Source: Thermomonas sp.
GTDB taxonomy: Bacteria > Pseudomonadota > Gammaproteobacteria > Xanthomonadales > Xanthomonadaceae
NCBI GenBank assembly: GCA_016720345.1
Contig: JADKKV010000002.1
Coordinates: forward strand, 1 to 64,000
Length of the DNA stretch: 64,000 bases
Direction of reading: 5' to 3'
The position numbers and the translations under genes are program-made. This document shows positions 50,452 through 60,367 of the stretch, in pieces. The first letter of the stretch is position 1. Each line of letters starts with the position of its first letter. The notes under the pieces are model-generated. The model searched no databases and was not told the DNA's origin. It worked only from the letters and a program-made list of their open reading frames with translations.

Positions 50452-51939
50452 ATGAGCAAGGAACTGTTGCTGGTCGTCGATGCGGTCGCGGCCGAGAAGG
50501 GCGTGCCGGAGTCGGTGATCCTGGAGGCGATCGAAGCGGCGCTGGCCTCGGCGGCGAAGAAGCGCTACGCCGAGCAGGACGTGCTGGTGCGCGTGGCGAT
50601 CGACCCGAAGGACGGCAGCTACGAAACCTTCCGCCGCTGGGAAGTGGTGGCCGACGACGTGGTGATGGAGTCGCCGGACCGCCAGGTGCGGCTGATGGAC
50701 GCGCTGGACGAGAGCGAGGACGCCGAGGTCGGCGACTATATCGAGGAACAGATCGAGAACCCGGATTTCGGCCGCATCGCCGCCCAGGCCGCCAAGCAGG
50801 TGATCGTGCAGCGGGTGCGCGAAGCCGAGCGCGCGCAGGTGGTGGACGCGTGGAAGGACCGGGTCGGCGAACTGATCACCGGCGTGGTCAAGCGGGTCGA
50901 GCGCGGCAACATCTACGTCGACCTGGGCGGCAACGCCGAGGCGATCATCCCCAAGGACAAGGGCATCCCGCGCGATGTCCTGCGCACCGGCGACCGCGTG
51001 CGCGGCTACCTGTTCGACGTCCGCCCGGAGCCGCGCGGCCCGCAGCTGTTCATCAGCCGCGCCGCCCCGGAATTCATGATGGAGCTGTTCAAGCTCGAGG
51101 TGCCGGAGGTCGGCCAGGGCCTGGTTTCGATCATGGCCTGCGCGCGCGACCCGGGTGACCGCGCCAAGATCGCGGTGCTGGCGCACGACACCCGCACCGA
51201 TCCGATCGGCGCCTGCATCGGCATGCGCGGTTCGCGCGTGCAGGCGGTGACCAACGAGCTCAATGGCGAGCGCGTGGACATCGTGCTGTGGAGCGACAAC
51301 GCCGCCCAGTTCGTGATCAACGCGATGGCGCCGGCGGAAGTGCAGTCGATCATCGTCGACGAGGACAAGCACTCGATGGACCTGGCGGTGGCCGAGGACA
51401 AGCTGGCGCAGGCGATCGGCCGTGGCGGCCAGAACGTGCGCCTGGCCAGCCGCCTGTCCGGGTGGCAGCTGAACGTGATGACCGCCGACCAGGTGCAGGC
51501 GAAGTCGGAGGCCGAGCAGGCCGCCGCGCGCGCCCTGTTCATGCAGAAGCTCGAGGTCGACGAGGAGATCGCCGGGATCCTGGTGGCGGAGGGCTTCAGC
51601 ACCGTCGAGGAAATCGCCTACGTGCCGGTCGGCGAGCTGCTGGCGGTGGAGGGCTTCGACGAGGACATCGTCGAGGAACTGCGTTCGCGCGCCCGCGACG
51701 CCCTGCTCAACGAGGCGCTGGCGGTGGAAGAGGGGCTCGAGGAGCACCAGCCCGCCGAGGACCTGCTGGAGCTGCCGGGGATGGACGAAGCCACCGCCTA
51801 CGCGCTGGCCGAGCGCGGCGTCCGCACCCGCGAGGAACTGGCGGAAATGGCCACCGACGAGATCGCCGACATCGAAGACGTCGGCGAGGAACGCGCCGCG
51901 GCCCTGATCATGGAAGCGCGCAAGCACTGGTTCGAATAA
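50452..51939 (+). CDS. nusA: Transcription termination/antitermination factor NusA
   Basis: Binds RNA polymerase and nascent RNA, modulating pausing and termination. It has 495 residues: N-terminal RNAP-binding domain (1-125), S1 domain (about 135-200, GNIYVDLGGNAEAIIP), KH1 (CIGMRGSRVQAV) and KH2 (AIGRGGQNVRLA), and two acidic C-terminal helix-hairpin-helix repeats (residues about 360-495). It is the second gene of the rimP operon. Confidence 0.95.
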   Translation: MSKELLLVVDAVAAEKGVPESVILEAIEAALASAAKKRYAEQDVLVRVAIDPKDGSYETFRRWEVVADDVVMESPDRQVRLMDALDESEDAEVGDYIEEQIENPDFGRIAAQAAKQVIVQRVREAERAQVVDAWKDRVGELITGVVKRVERGNIYVDLGGNAEAIIPKDKGIPRDVLRTGDRVRGYLFDVRPEPRGPQLFISRAAPEFMMELFKLEVPEVGQGLVSIMACARDPGDRAKIAVLAHDTRTDPIGACIGMRGSRVQAVTNELNGERVDIVLWSDNAAQFVINAMAPAEVQSIIVDEDKHSMDLAVAEDKLAQAIGRGGQNVRLASRLSGWQLNVMTADQVQAKSEAEQAAARALFMQKLEVDEEIAGILVAEGFSTVEEIAYVPVGELLAVEGFDEDIVEELRSRARDALLNEALAVEEGLEEHQPAEDLLELPGMDEATAYALAERGVRTREELAEMATDEIADIEDVGEERAAALIMEARKHWFE

Positions 51940-51950
51940 GCGTTACCGAT

Positions 51951-52010
51951 GGCCGGGCCCGGGGCCCGGCCGCGATTGATTGTCCAGCGGGCCAAGGCCC
52001 GCTCTACAAT
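51951..52010 (+). promoter_or_regulatory. Two hairpins and a -10 element before infB
   Basis: The nusA-infB gap holds a 21-bp perfect palindrome (GGCCGGGCCC, centre 51961) and a second inverted repeat (AGCGGGCC, AA, GGCCCGCT at 51986-52003). TACAAT follows directly at 52005. They may form a terminator/attenuator and an infB promoter. Confidence 0.45.
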
Positions 52011-52057
52011 CGCCCCATTCGGCCGCACCCGTGGCGGCCAAGGACACCGGAATCCGA

Positions 52058-54667
52058 ATGTCGCAGCAAACCACCATCCGCAAGTTGGCCGAACTGGTGA
52101 ACACGCCGGTCGATAAACTGCTGGAGCAGCTGGCCGAGGCCGGCATGAGCTTCAGCGGTCCCGACCAGGTCGTCACCAGCATGGAGAAAGTGAAGCTGCT
52201 GGGCTTCCTGAAGCGTTCGCACGGCAAGACCGAGACCGCCGCGGCCGAGGTCGTCGCGCCCAGCAGGATCACCCTCAACCGCAGCCGCAAGCAGGAACTG
52301 ACCATCGGCGGCGGCAAGGCCGGGCGTGGCGGCGCCAGCACCATCGACGTGGTGGTGCGCAAGAAGATCGTCGTGAGCAAGCCATCCGTGGGTCCGGCAA
52401 TGACCCCCGCCGAGGAGCAGGATGCCGAGCGCGCCGAGATCCTGCGCAAGCTGGAAGAGTCGCGCCTGAAGAACCTCACGGAGCAGCAGCGCCTGGCCGA
52501 AGGCGACCGCAAGCGCGCCGAGGAACTGGCCGCGCGCAAGCGCGCCGAGGAAGAGGCGGCCGAGCGCGTGCGGCTGGAAGCCGCCGCCGCCGCCGAAGCC
52601 GCGGTGCTGGAGGAGGCCGGCAAGCCGAAACCCGGCCACCACGGCCACGCACATCCCAAGCCCGCCGCCGCACCACGCGCCGACGACAAGGGCGCCGCGC
52701 ACAAGGCCAAGGCGCACCGCGGTTCCCACGCGATGGTCGCCGGGGTCGAGGACGACGACAACGCCGCGCGTTTCGCCGGCCAGTTGCACCTGTCCGCATC
52801 CGAGCGCGCGCGCCGCACCAGCAGCGTGCGCGGCAAGGCCAGGCCGCAGAAGCGCTCGCTCGACCAGTCCCGTACCGGAACCGGCTTCCAGAAGCCGGTG
52901 GCCCCGATGGTGCGCGAGATCGCCATCGGCGATGCGATCACCGTCTCCGACCTCGCCCAGAAGCTCGCGCTGAAGGGCGGCGACGTGGTCAAGCAACTGT
53001 TCAAGATGGGCGTGATGGCGACCATCACCCAGACCATCGACCACGACACCGCGGTGCTGGTGACCGAGGAACTCGGCCACAAGGCCGTGCACGTCGATGC
53101 CGGCGATGCCGAGAGCGAACTGCTCGCGCACGTCGAGCAGGTGCAGGGCGAGCACCTGCCGCGCCCGCCGGTGGTCACCATCATGGGCCACGTCGACCAC
53201 GGCAAGACTTCGCTGCTGGACTACATCCGCCGCACCAAGGTGGCGTCCGGCGAAGCCGGCGGCATCACCCAGCACATCGGCGCCTACCACGTGCAGACGC
53301 CCAAGGGCACGATCAGCTTCCTCGACACGCCCGGCCATGCGGCGTTCACCCACATGCGCCAGCGCGGCGCCAGGCTGACCGACATCGTGATCCTGGTGGT
53401 GGCGGCGGACGACGGCGTGATGCCGCAGACGATCGAGGCGATCCAGCACGCGAAGTCGGCCAAGGTGCCGCTGATCGTGGCGATCAACAAGATCGACAAG
53501 TCGGATGCCGATCCTTCGCGGGTCAAGAACGACCTGCTGGCGCACGACGTGGTGGCCGAGGAATTCGGCGGCGACACCCAGATGGTGGAGCTGTCGGCGA
53601 AGACCGGCGACGGCGTCGACGACCTGCTCGACGCGATTTCGTTGCAGGCCGAGGTGCTCGACCTGAAGGCGGTGACCGACGGCCGCGCCAGCGGCGTGGT
53701 CATCGAGTCCGCGCTGGACAAGGGGCGTGGCCCGGTGGCGACAGTGCTGGTCCAGCAGGGCACGCTGGGCAAGGGCGATTACCTGGTGTGCGGCATCCAG
53801 TACGGCCGCGTGCGCGCGCTGTACGACGAGACCGGGTCGCAGGTGGCGCAGGCCGGCCCGTCGATCCCGGTGCAGATCCTCGGCCTGTCCGGGGTGCCGG
53901 AGTCCGGCGACGACTTCGTGGTGGTCGCCGACGAGCGCCTGGCCAAGGACGTGGCCCAGCAGCGCGATGCCAAGCGCCGCGAGTCGCGCCTGGTCGCGGC
54001 CGCCGGCAACCGCATGGAAGACATCATGGCGCAGATGGGCGAGGGCGCCGCGCAACAGACCCTCAACCTGGTGGTCAAGGCCGACGTGCACGGTTCGATG
54101 CAGGCCCTGCGCGAGGCGTTGACGAGCCTGTCCAACGAACAGATCCGGATCAACGTGATCGGTTCCGGCGTGGGCGGCATCACCGAATCCGACGCCCAGC
54201 TCGCGGCCACCTCGAAGGCGACCGTGATCGGCTTCAACGTGCGCGCCGACGCTTCGGCACGCAGGGTGATCGAAGGCAACGGCGTCGACCTGCGCTACTT
54301 CTCGATCATCTACGACGTCATCGACCAGGTGAAGCAGGTCGCCTCGAACGTGCTGGGCAAGGAGATCCGCGAGGAGATCATCGGCACCGCCGAGGTCCGC
54401 GACGTGTTCCGCAGCTCGAAGTTCGGCGCGGTCGCCGGCTGCATGGTCGTCGAGGGCGTGGTCAAGCGCAGCAAGCCGATCCGCGTGCTGCGCGACAGCG
54501 TGGTGGTGTTCGAGGGTGAGCTGGAATCGCTGCGCCGCTTCAAGGAGAACGTGGACGAAGTCCGCGTGAACACCGAGTGCGGCATCGGCGTGAAGGCGTA
54601 CAACGACGTCAAGCCGGGCGACCAGATCGAATGCTTCGAACGCATCGAGGTGCAGCGCACGCTGTAA
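52058..54667 (+). CDS. infB: Translation initiation factor IF-2
   Basis: GTPase that brings initiator tRNA to the 30S subunit. It has 869 residues. An N-terminal IF2_N domain (1-50) precedes a charged Glu/Arg/Ala linker, a second IF2_N near 290-340, and the G domain from about residue 370: GHVDHGKT (about 376), DTPGH, NKID. Domains II-IV end with [12 protein letters not shown]. The ATG at 52058 gives the usual start [13 protein letters not shown]. Confidence 0.95.
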   Translation: MSQQTTIRKLAELVNTPVDKLLEQLAEAGMSFSGPDQVVTSMEKVKLLGFLKRSHGKTETAAAEVVAPSRITLNRSRKQELTIGGGKAGRGGASTIDVVVRKKIVVSKPSVGPAMTPAEEQDAERAEILRKLEESRLKNLTEQQRLAEGDRKRAEELAARKRAEEEAAERVRLEAAAAAEAAVLEEAGKPKPGHHGHAHPKPAAAPRADDKGAAHKAKAHRGSHAMVAGVEDDDNAARFAGQLHLSASERARRTSSVRGKARPQKRSLDQSRTGTGFQKPVAPMVREIAIGDAITVSDLAQKLALKGGDVVKQLFKMGVMATITQTIDHDTAVLVTEELGHKAVHVDAGDAESELLAHVEQVQGEHLPRPPVVTIMGHVDHGKTSLLDYIRRTKVASGEAGGITQHIGAYHVQTPKGTISFLDTPGHAAFTHMRQRGARLTDIVILVVAADDGVMPQTIEAIQHAKSAKVPLIVAINKIDKSDADPSRVKNDLLAHDVVAEEFGGDTQMVELSAKTGDGVDDLLDAISLQAEVLDLKAVTDGRASGVVIESALDKGRGPVATVLVQQGTLGKGDYLVCGIQYGRVRALYDETGSQVAQAGPSIPVQILGLSGVPESGDDFVVVADERLAKDVAQQRDAKRRESRLVAAAGNRMEDIMAQMGEGAAQQTLNLVVKADVHGSMQALREALTSLSNEQIRINVIGSGVGGITESDAQLAATSKATVIGFNVRADASARRVIEGNGVDLRYFSIIYDVIDQVKQVASNVLGKEIREEIIGTAEVRDVFRSSKFGAVAGCMVVEGVVKRSKPIRVLRDSVVVFEGELESLRRFKENVDEVRVNTECGIGVKAYNDVKPGDQIECFERIEVQRTL

Positions 54668-54683
54668 GGCGCGCGCATCCACC

Positions 54684-55046
54684 ATGGCCCAGAAGTCGTT
54701 CCACCGTACCGACCGGGTCTCGGCGCAATTGCGCCGGGAGCTCGGCACCCTGGTGCACGCCGCCGTGCGCGAGCACGGGCTGTGCTCGACCAGCGTCTCC
54801 GACGTGGAGGTCGCGCGCGACCTCGCCCACGCCAAGGTCTTCGTCACCGTGCTCGACGCCACCAGGGCGGTCGAGACGCTGAAGGCACTGAAGGAGATTG
54901 CACCCGAGGTCCGCTACCAGCTGGCGCGCGCGATGCAATTGCGGCACGTGCCGGAGCTGCATTTCCACTACGACGAATCGGTGGACCGCGGCGAGCGCAT
55001 CGACCACCTGTTGCGCGACCTGCGCACCAGTGACGACGCCGAATAG
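54684..55046 (+). CDS. rbfA: Ribosome-binding factor A
   Basis: KH-fold protein that binds the 30S subunit during late maturation of the 16S 5' end. Its 120 residues start [20 protein letters not shown], with the conserved [15 protein letters not shown] and [15 protein letters not shown]. The end overlaps truB by 17 bp. Confidence 0.94.
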   Translation: MAQKSFHRTDRVSAQLRRELGTLVHAAVREHGLCSTSVSDVEVARDLAHAKVFVTVLDATRAVETLKALKEIAPEVRYQLARAMQLRHVPELHFHYDESVDRGERIDHLLRDLRTSDDAE

Positions 55047-56046
55047 TCCGCCCCCGCCGCGCCGCCCGCGCACGGTGTTCCGCCGACTGGACGGGATCCT
55101 GCTGCTGGACAAGCCGCAGGGATTGTCGTCCAACCAGGCGTTGCAGCGGGTGCGGCACCTGTTCCGCGCGGACAAGGGCGGCCACACCGGCAGCCTGGAC
55201 CCGCTCGCCACCGGCCTGTTGCCGGTGTGCTTCGGCGAGGCCACCAAGATCGCAGGCGGCCTGCTGGGCGCGCGCAAGGCCTATGAAACCGTCGCCCGGC
55301 TGGGCGTCGTCACCGATACCGACGATGCCGAAGGCCAGCCGTTGCGCGAACGCCCGGTGCCGGCGATCAACATCGACACCATCGACGCAGCGCTGGCGCA
55401 ACTTGCCGGCCGCATCCAGCAGCGCCCGCCGGTCTACTCGGCGCTCAAGCGCGGCGGCGAACCGCTGTACGCCAAGGCCCGCCGCGGCGAGGTGATCGAG
55501 GTCGAGGCGAGGGAGGTGGAAGTACACGCGTTCGAGCTGCTGAACGCCGCCGACCTGCTGGACGGCGACGAGCCGCTGCTGCGCCTGCACGTGGAGTGCG
55601 GCTCCGGCACCTACGTGCGCAGCCTGGTGCGCGACCTCGGCGAGCTGCTCGGCTGCGGCGCGCACGTGGCCGAACTGCGGCGGCTGTGGGTGGATCCGTT
55701 CCGCGAACCGCGGATGTGGACGCTGGAGGCGCTCGAAGGCCTGCGCGCGCAGGCCGGCGAGCGGGTGCTGGAGGCCTGCCTGCTGCCGATCGAGGCCGGC
55801 ATGAGCTCGTGGCCGGCGGTGCGGGTGGGTGACGCGCAGGCCCAGCGGCTCGGGCGTGGCCAGCGCCTGCGCGGGCCGTATGCGCCGCAGGGCCAGGTCG
55901 CGCTGCTGGACGCGCACGGCCGCGGCCTCGGGCTCGGCGAGATCGATGGCGAGGGCGTGCTGCATCCGCTGCGGCTGTTCCGCTGGGCCGCGGCGAGCGG
56001 CGCGGTGCCGGGGCCGGGGCCGGGGCCGGGGCCGGCTGAAACCTGA
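55030..56046 (+). CDS. truB: tRNA pseudouridine-55 synthase
   Basis: Makes pseudouridine 55 in the T-loop of tRNAs. It has 338 residues. The catalytic Asp lies in [26 protein letters not shown]-like elements ([16 protein letters not shown]) and [13 protein letters not shown] complete the core. A PUA-like C-terminal domain follows. The GTG at 55030 overlaps rbfA. The last residues (PGPGPGPGP) are coded by four and two-thirds copies of a CCGGGG hexamer. Confidence 0.93.
   Translation: MTTPNSPPPPRRPRTVFRRLDGILLLDKPQGLSSNQALQRVRHLFRADKGGHTGSLDPLATGLLPVCFGEATKIAGGLLGARKAYETVARLGVVTDTDDAEGQPLRERPVPAINIDTIDAALAQLAGRIQQRPPVYSALKRGGEPLYAKARRGEVIEVEAREVEVHAFELLNAADLLDGDEPLLRLHVECGSGTYVRSLVRDLGELLGCGAHVAELRRLWVDPFREPRMWTLEALEGLRAQAGERVLEACLLPIEAGMSSWPAVRVGDAQAQRLGRGQRLRGPYAPQGQVALLDAHGRGLGLGEIDGEGVLHPLRLFRWAAASGAVPGPGPGPGPAET
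56008..56035 (+). repeat. CCGGGG hexanucleotide repeat inside truB
   Basis: Four full copies plus four bases of a hexamer. The repeat encodes Pro-Gly pairs next to the truB stop codon. Copy-number changes in multiples of 6 bp would keep the frame. Confidence 0.85.
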
Positions 56047-56047
56047 A

Positions 56048-56076
56048 TTGCCCACGGCGGGGCCGCAGGCTATAAT
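56048..56076 (+). promoter_or_regulatory. Sigma-70 promoter of rpsO-pnp
   Basis: TTGCCC, a 17-bp spacer and TATAAT, starting right after the truB stop codon. The -10 box is consensus. The leader to rpsO is about 105 nt. Confidence 0.75.
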
Positions 56077-56186
56077 CCCGCTGCTTTTCGAAGCACTTTT
56101 GCGTTTTCCTTCCGTTCACGGCGAGCCGTGCGGTGCGGCGATCCATTCGCGCGTTCCTGCAGGCCACGCATCACGAGGTGATCCAC

Positions 56187-56447
56187 ATGTCCATCGATTC
56201 CCTGAAAGTCATCAACGAACACAAGCGCGGCGAAAACGACACCGGTTCGCCGGAGGTCCAGGTCGCCCTGCTGACCGCCCGCATCGAGCAGCTCACCGAG
56301 CACTTCAAGCAGCACAAGCAGGACCACCACAGCCGGCGCGGCTTGCTGATGATGGTCAACCGCCGTCGCAGCCTGCTCGACTACCTGCACCGCAAGGATG
56401 CGGAGCGTTACAAGGCGCTGATCCAGAAACTGGGCCTGCGTCGCTGA
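56187..56447 (+). CDS. rpsO: 30S ribosomal protein S15
   Basis: 86-residue primary 16S rRNA-binding protein, complete, with [20 protein letters not shown] and [30 protein letters not shown] gives a good ribosome binding site. In E. coli its leader binds S15 for feedback; the leader here is of similar size, but no fold was tested. Confidence 0.96.
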   Translation: MSIDSLKVINEHKRGENDTGSPEVQVALLTARIEQLTEHFKQHKQDHHSRRGLLMMVNRRRSLLDYLHRKDAERYKALIQKLGLRR

Positions 56448-56459
56448 TCGAACGACCCG

Positions 56460-56492
56460 CCGCGGCGCAGGAATGCGCCGCGGTTCTTTTTT
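56460..56492 (+). terminator. Rho-independent terminator after rpsO
   Basis: A 10-bp stem CCGCGGCGCA/TGCGCCGCGG with the tetraloop GGAA, followed by TTCTTTTTT. The clearest intrinsic terminator here; pnp lies beyond it and must depend on read-through or its own promoter. Confidence 0.9.
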
Positions 56493-56633
56493 GCGACATG
56501 CAGGTTTGCCGGGATCGAACCCGGCGCGCTGGAACGACGCGGCATCGCCGCACTCCCGCATCGCACCGCGATGCAGCGCCCGGAGCGGGGCTCCGTGCGT
56601 AGACGAACGACGACATTCCAAGGACTCCACAAC

Positions 56634-58739
56634 GTGGCAAAGATCAGCAAGAGCTTCCAGTACGGCAACCAGACCGTCACCCTCGAGACCGGCGAGATCG
56701 CGCGCCAGGCCGGCGGCGCGGTGATGGTCTCGTGCGACGGCACCATGGTGCTGTGCACGGCCGTCGCCAACAAGACCGCGCGCGAGGGGCAGGATTTCTT
56801 CCCGCTCACCGTCGATTACCAGGAGAAGTTCTACGCCGGTGGCCGCATCCCGGGCGGCTTCTTCAAGCGTGAGGGCCGCCAGACCGAGAAGGAAACCCTG
56901 ACCTCGCGCCTGATCGACCGCCCGATCCGCCCGCTGTTCCCGGAAGGCTTCCGCAACGAAGTCCAGATCATCGCGACCGTGATGTCGATGAACCCGGAAG
57001 TCGATGGCGACATCCTCGCCCTGCTGGGTTCCTCCGCCGCGCTGGCGCTGTCCGGCGCGCCGTTCGACGGCCCGATCGGCGCCGCCAAGGTCGGTTACAA
57101 GGACGGCCAGTACCTGCTCAACCCGACCAAGTCGGAGCTGGTTGATTCCAAGCTCGAGCTGGTCGTCGCCGGTACCGCCAACGCGGTGCTGATGGTCGAG
57201 TCCGAGGCGCAGGAGCTGTCGGAAGACGTGATGCTCGGCGCGGTGGTGTTCGGCCACCAGCAGATGCAGGCCGCGATCAACGCGATCAACGAGCTGGTCG
57301 CCGAGGGCGGCAAGCCGAAGTGGAGCTGGTCCGCCCCGGCGCCGAACGAGGCGCTGGTCGCCGCGCTCAAGGCCGCCATCGGCGACCGCCTGACCCAGGC
57401 TTTCGCGGTGCGCGACAAGCTGGAGCGCAAGGACGCGATCTCGGCGCTGAAGAAGGACGTGCTGGCGTCGCTGGCCGAGCAGTCCGAAGCCAACGGCTGG
57501 AAGGCCGCCGAGCTGTCGAAGGAATTCGGCGAGCTGGAATACCAGACCATGCGCGACTCGGTGCTGGCGACCAAGGTCCGCATCGACGGCCGCGCGCTGG
57601 ACACCGTGCGCCCGATCAGCTCGAAGGTCGGCGTGCTCCCGCGCGTGCACGGCTCCTCGCTGTTCACCCGCGGCGAGACCCAGGCGATCGTCGCGGTCAC
57701 CCTCGGCACCGCCCGCGATGGCCAGATCATCGATGCGGTCGGTGGCGAGTACAAGGACCACTTCCTGTTCCACTACAACTTCCCGCCCTATTCGGTCGGT
57801 GAAGCCGGCCGCATGATGGGCCCGAAGCGCCGCGAGATCGGCCACGGCCGCCTTGCCAAGCGCGGCGTGCTGGCCGTCATGCCGAGCATGGAAGCGTTCC
57901 CGTACACCATCCGCGTGGTTTCGGAGATCACCGAATCCAACGGCTCCTCGTCGATGGCCTCGGTCTGCGGCTCCTCGCTGGCGCTGATGGACGCGGGCGT
58001 GCCGGTCAAGGCGCCGGTCGCCGGCATCGCGATGGGCCTGGTCAAGGAAGGCGACGACTTCGTGGTGCTGTCCGACATCCTTGGCGACGAGGACCACCTC
58101 GGCGACATGGACTTCAAGGTCGCCGGCACCAGCAACGGCATCTCGGCCCTGCAGATGGACATCAAGATCCAGGGCATCACCGAGGAAATCATGAAGGTCG
58201 CGTTGGCGCAGGCCAAGGCCGGCCGCCTGCACATCCTCGGCGAGATGGCCAGTGCGCTGACCGCTCCGCGCGCGGAACTGTCGGACTTCGCGCCGCGCCT
58301 GATCACCATCAAGATCCACCCGGACAAGATCCGCGAAGTGATCGGCAAGGGCGGTTCGGTGATCCAGGCGATCACCAAGGAGACCGGCACCCAGATCGAC
58401 ATCCAGGATGATGGCACCATCACCATCGCATCGGTGAACGCCGCCGCCGGCCAGGCCGCCAAGGCGCGCATCGAGCAGATCACCTCCGACGTCGAGCCGG
58501 GCCGGATCTACGAAGGCAAGGTCGCCAAGCTGATGGACTTCGGTGCGTTCGTCACCATTTCCCCCGGCAAGGACGGCCTGGTGCACGTCTCGCAGATCTC
58601 CAACGACCGCGTCGAAAAGGTGTCCGACGTGCTCAAGGAAGGCGACATCGTCAAGGTCAAGGTGCTGGAAGTCGACAAGCAGGGCCGCATCCGCCTGTCG
58701 ATGAAGGCAGTGGCCGAAGGCGAGGGCACGGCCGAGTAA
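56634..58739 (+). CDS. pnp: Polyribonucleotide nucleotidyltransferase
   Basis: 3'-5' phosphorolytic exoribonuclease and RNA-degradosome component. It has 701 residues: two RNase PH domains (1-~150 with [13 protein letters not shown]; ~310-545 with [17 protein letters not shown] and [20 protein letters not shown]), an alpha linker, a KH domain ([15 protein letters not shown]) and an S1 domain ([18 protein letters not shown]). The start is GTG, with AAGGA 9 nt upstream. Confidence 0.96.
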   Translation: MAKISKSFQYGNQTVTLETGEIARQAGGAVMVSCDGTMVLCTAVANKTAREGQDFFPLTVDYQEKFYAGGRIPGGFFKREGRQTEKETLTSRLIDRPIRPLFPEGFRNEVQIIATVMSMNPEVDGDILALLGSSAALALSGAPFDGPIGAAKVGYKDGQYLLNPTKSELVDSKLELVVAGTANAVLMVESEAQELSEDVMLGAVVFGHQQMQAAINAINELVAEGGKPKWSWSAPAPNEALVAALKAAIGDRLTQAFAVRDKLERKDAISALKKDVLASLAEQSEANGWKAAELSKEFGELEYQTMRDSVLATKVRIDGRALDTVRPISSKVGVLPRVHGSSLFTRGETQAIVAVTLGTARDGQIIDAVGGEYKDHFLFHYNFPPYSVGEAGRMMGPKRREIGHGRLAKRGVLAVMPSMEAFPYTIRVVSEITESNGSSSMASVCGSSLALMDAGVPVKAPVAGIAMGLVKEGDDFVVLSDILGDEDHLGDMDFKVAGTSNGISALQMDIKIQGITEEIMKVALAQAKAGRLHILGEMASALTAPRAELSDFAPRLITIKIHPDKIREVIGKGGSVIQAITKETGTQIDIQDDGTITIASVNAAAGQAAKARIEQITSDVEPGRIYEGKVAKLMDFGAFVTISPGKDGLVHVSQISNDRVEKVSDVLKEGDIVKVKVLEVDKQGRIRLSMKAVAEGEGTAE

Positions 58740-58765
58740 TCCGCCGGCCCAGGCCTCAGGCTGTC

Positions 58766-58798
58766 AACGAAAGCGGGCTTCGGCCCGCTTTTCGTTTA
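58766..58798. terminator. Terminator after pnp
   Basis: AACGAAAGCGGGC, loop TTCG, then GCCCGCTTTTCGTTT. The UUCG-like loop and T-rich end make it strong. The opposite strand also carries a T-rich end toward the convergent Cys-rich gene. Confidence 0.85.
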
Positions 58799-58830
58799 TC
58801 GGGTGGCGGCTGCGTCCGTCCGGCGTTCGA

Positions 58831-59061
58831 CTAAGCGGCTGGTGGCGGCCCGCCCGGATCCGGGTGCCGCTGGTTCCAGTCCGCCAGTGCTTTCGCGTAG
58901 GCGGCGACCTCGTCGGCATACAGGTCATGGACGCAGACCGGGCAGCCGCTGTCGCAGCAGTCAGTCGGCAACGGCCGCTGCGGCGGTTGCGGGCGTGGAT
59001 CCGGATCGGGGCCTGGCCGCTGGCTGTGCATTTCCACCCGCACCCGCTCAGCGCGCGCCAT
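58831..59061 (-). CDS. Oxidoreductase-like small Cys protein
   Basis: A 76-residue (or shorter) protein with the core DCCDSGCPVCVHDLYADEV, matching the short oxidoreductase-like N-terminal domain found alone in bacteria and in eukaryotic mitochondrial proteins. The four Cys likely bind a metal. It starts inside the 3' end of the MFS gene (overlap about 14 bp); an internal ATG at 59031 is an alternative start. Function is unknown. Confidence 0.7.
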   Translation of the reverse strand: MARAERVRVEMHSQRPGPDPDPRPQPPQRPLPTDCCDSGCPVCVHDLYADEVAAYAKALADWNQRHPDPGGPPPAA

Positions 59062-60328
59062 GGCGCGGCGGCCGGACCGACAGGTACAGCCCGAGCGCGA
59101 TCCCGAGCACCGCCATCGCCGCGATGTACTGCATCGGTGCGGCCGGGTTGTCGCGGATCGCCAGGCTCAACAGCACCGGGGTGAGCCCGCCGGCGATCGC
59201 ATAGGCCAGGTTGTAGGCGAACGACAGGCCGGAAAAGCGCACTTGCGGCGGGAACCCGCCCACCGCGAGCGCCGGCACCAGAGCGGTCAGGCCGACCGAG
59301 GCACCGGCCACGACATACAGTGCCGGTGAATAGGCGCCCGCCAGCGCATTGCCGTAGAACAGCCAGAACGCCGCGCCCAGCGACGCGCTCCACAGCACCA
59401 GCACCCGCCCGGGGCCGAAGCGGTCGGCCAGCCAGCCGGCGGCCAGGTTGGCGAGTACGGTGGCGAAGATGGCGAGGGTGTTGCCGGCCAGCGCATCCGC
59501 GCGGCTGACCCCGAGGCCCTGCAGCAGGGTCGGCATCATCAGCAGGGTGACCACCACCGCCGCGGTCAGCAGCCAGGTCAGCAACATCGCCAGCAACACC
59601 GCGCCGGCATGGTCGCGGACCACGGTCTTGAGCGGCAGCTCCGCGGCCAGGGCGCGACGCGCGCGCAGCTCGGTGAACACCGGGGTCTCGTGCAGCTGCC
59701 GCCGCAGCACCATCGCCAGCAGGCCGAACACCCCGCCGACGATGAACGGCAGGCGCCAGCCCCAGGCCAGCACTTCGGCCTGGTCGAACATCGCATCGGT
59801 CGCGCGGGCGACCAGCGAACCGATCAGGATCCCGGAGCACAGGCCGGCCGACAGTGCCCCGCAGGCCAGGGTGCGGTGGCGCGGCGGGACATGTTCGCTG
59901 ACGAACACCCAGGCGCCTGGTGCTTCGCCGCCGATCGCCGCGCCCTGCATGATCCGCAGCAACAGCAGCAGGATCGGTGCGAGCACGCCGGCCTGTGCGT
60001 AGGTCGGCAGCAGGCCCATCAGCAGGGTCGGGATCGCCATCATCAGGATGCTCAGCATGAACATCCGCTTGCGCCCGGACAGGTCGCCGAAATGCGCCAT
60101 CACGATCCCGCCGAGCGGCCGTGCCAGGTAGCCGGCGGCGAAGATGCCGAAGGTCTGCACCAGCCGCAGCCATTCCGGCATGTCGGCGGGGAAGAACAGC
60201 GCGCCCATCGTGGCCGCGAAGAACACGAAGATGACGAAGTCGTAGAACTCGAGCGCGGCACCCAGCGAGGCCAGCGCCAGGGTCTTGAGTTGTGCGCGGG
60301 AGAGCGCAGGGGTGGCATGCGGGGTCAT
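59048..60328 (-). CDS. MFS transporter, metabolite:H+ symporter type
   Basis: Inner-membrane transporter of 426 residues with 12 predicted helices. It starts TLALASLGAALEFYDFVIFVFF, a hallmark of the MHS (ProP/ShiA/KgtP) group. The intracellular loop motif GDLSGRKRMFMLSI and the helix-5 region are typical. The substrate may be an organic acid or betaine; it cannot be assigned. A TAGGCT-like -10 lies close to the ATG. Confidence 0.85.
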   Translation of the reverse strand: MTPHATPALSRAQLKTLALASLGAALEFYDFVIFVFFAATMGALFFPADMPEWLRLVQTFGIFAAGYLARPLGGIVMAHFGDLSGRKRMFMLSILMMAIPTLLMGLLPTYAQAGVLAPILLLLLRIMQGAAIGGEAPGAWVFVSEHVPPRHRTLACGALSAGLCSGILIGSLVARATDAMFDQAEVLAWGWRLPFIVGGVFGLLAMVLRRQLHETPVFTELRARRALAAELPLKTVVRDHAGAVLLAMLLTWLLTAAVVVTLLMMPTLLQGLGVSRADALAGNTLAIFATVLANLAAGWLADRFGPGRVLVLWSASLGAAFWLFYGNALAGAYSPALYVVAGASVGLTALVPALAVGGFPPQVRFSGLSFAYNLAYAIAGGLTPVLLSLAIRDNPAAPMQYIAAMAVLGIALGLYLSVRPPRHGAR

Positions 60329-60367
60329 CCGCGCAAGCCTAGGGCATCGGCCGGCCCCGGTGGAAGC

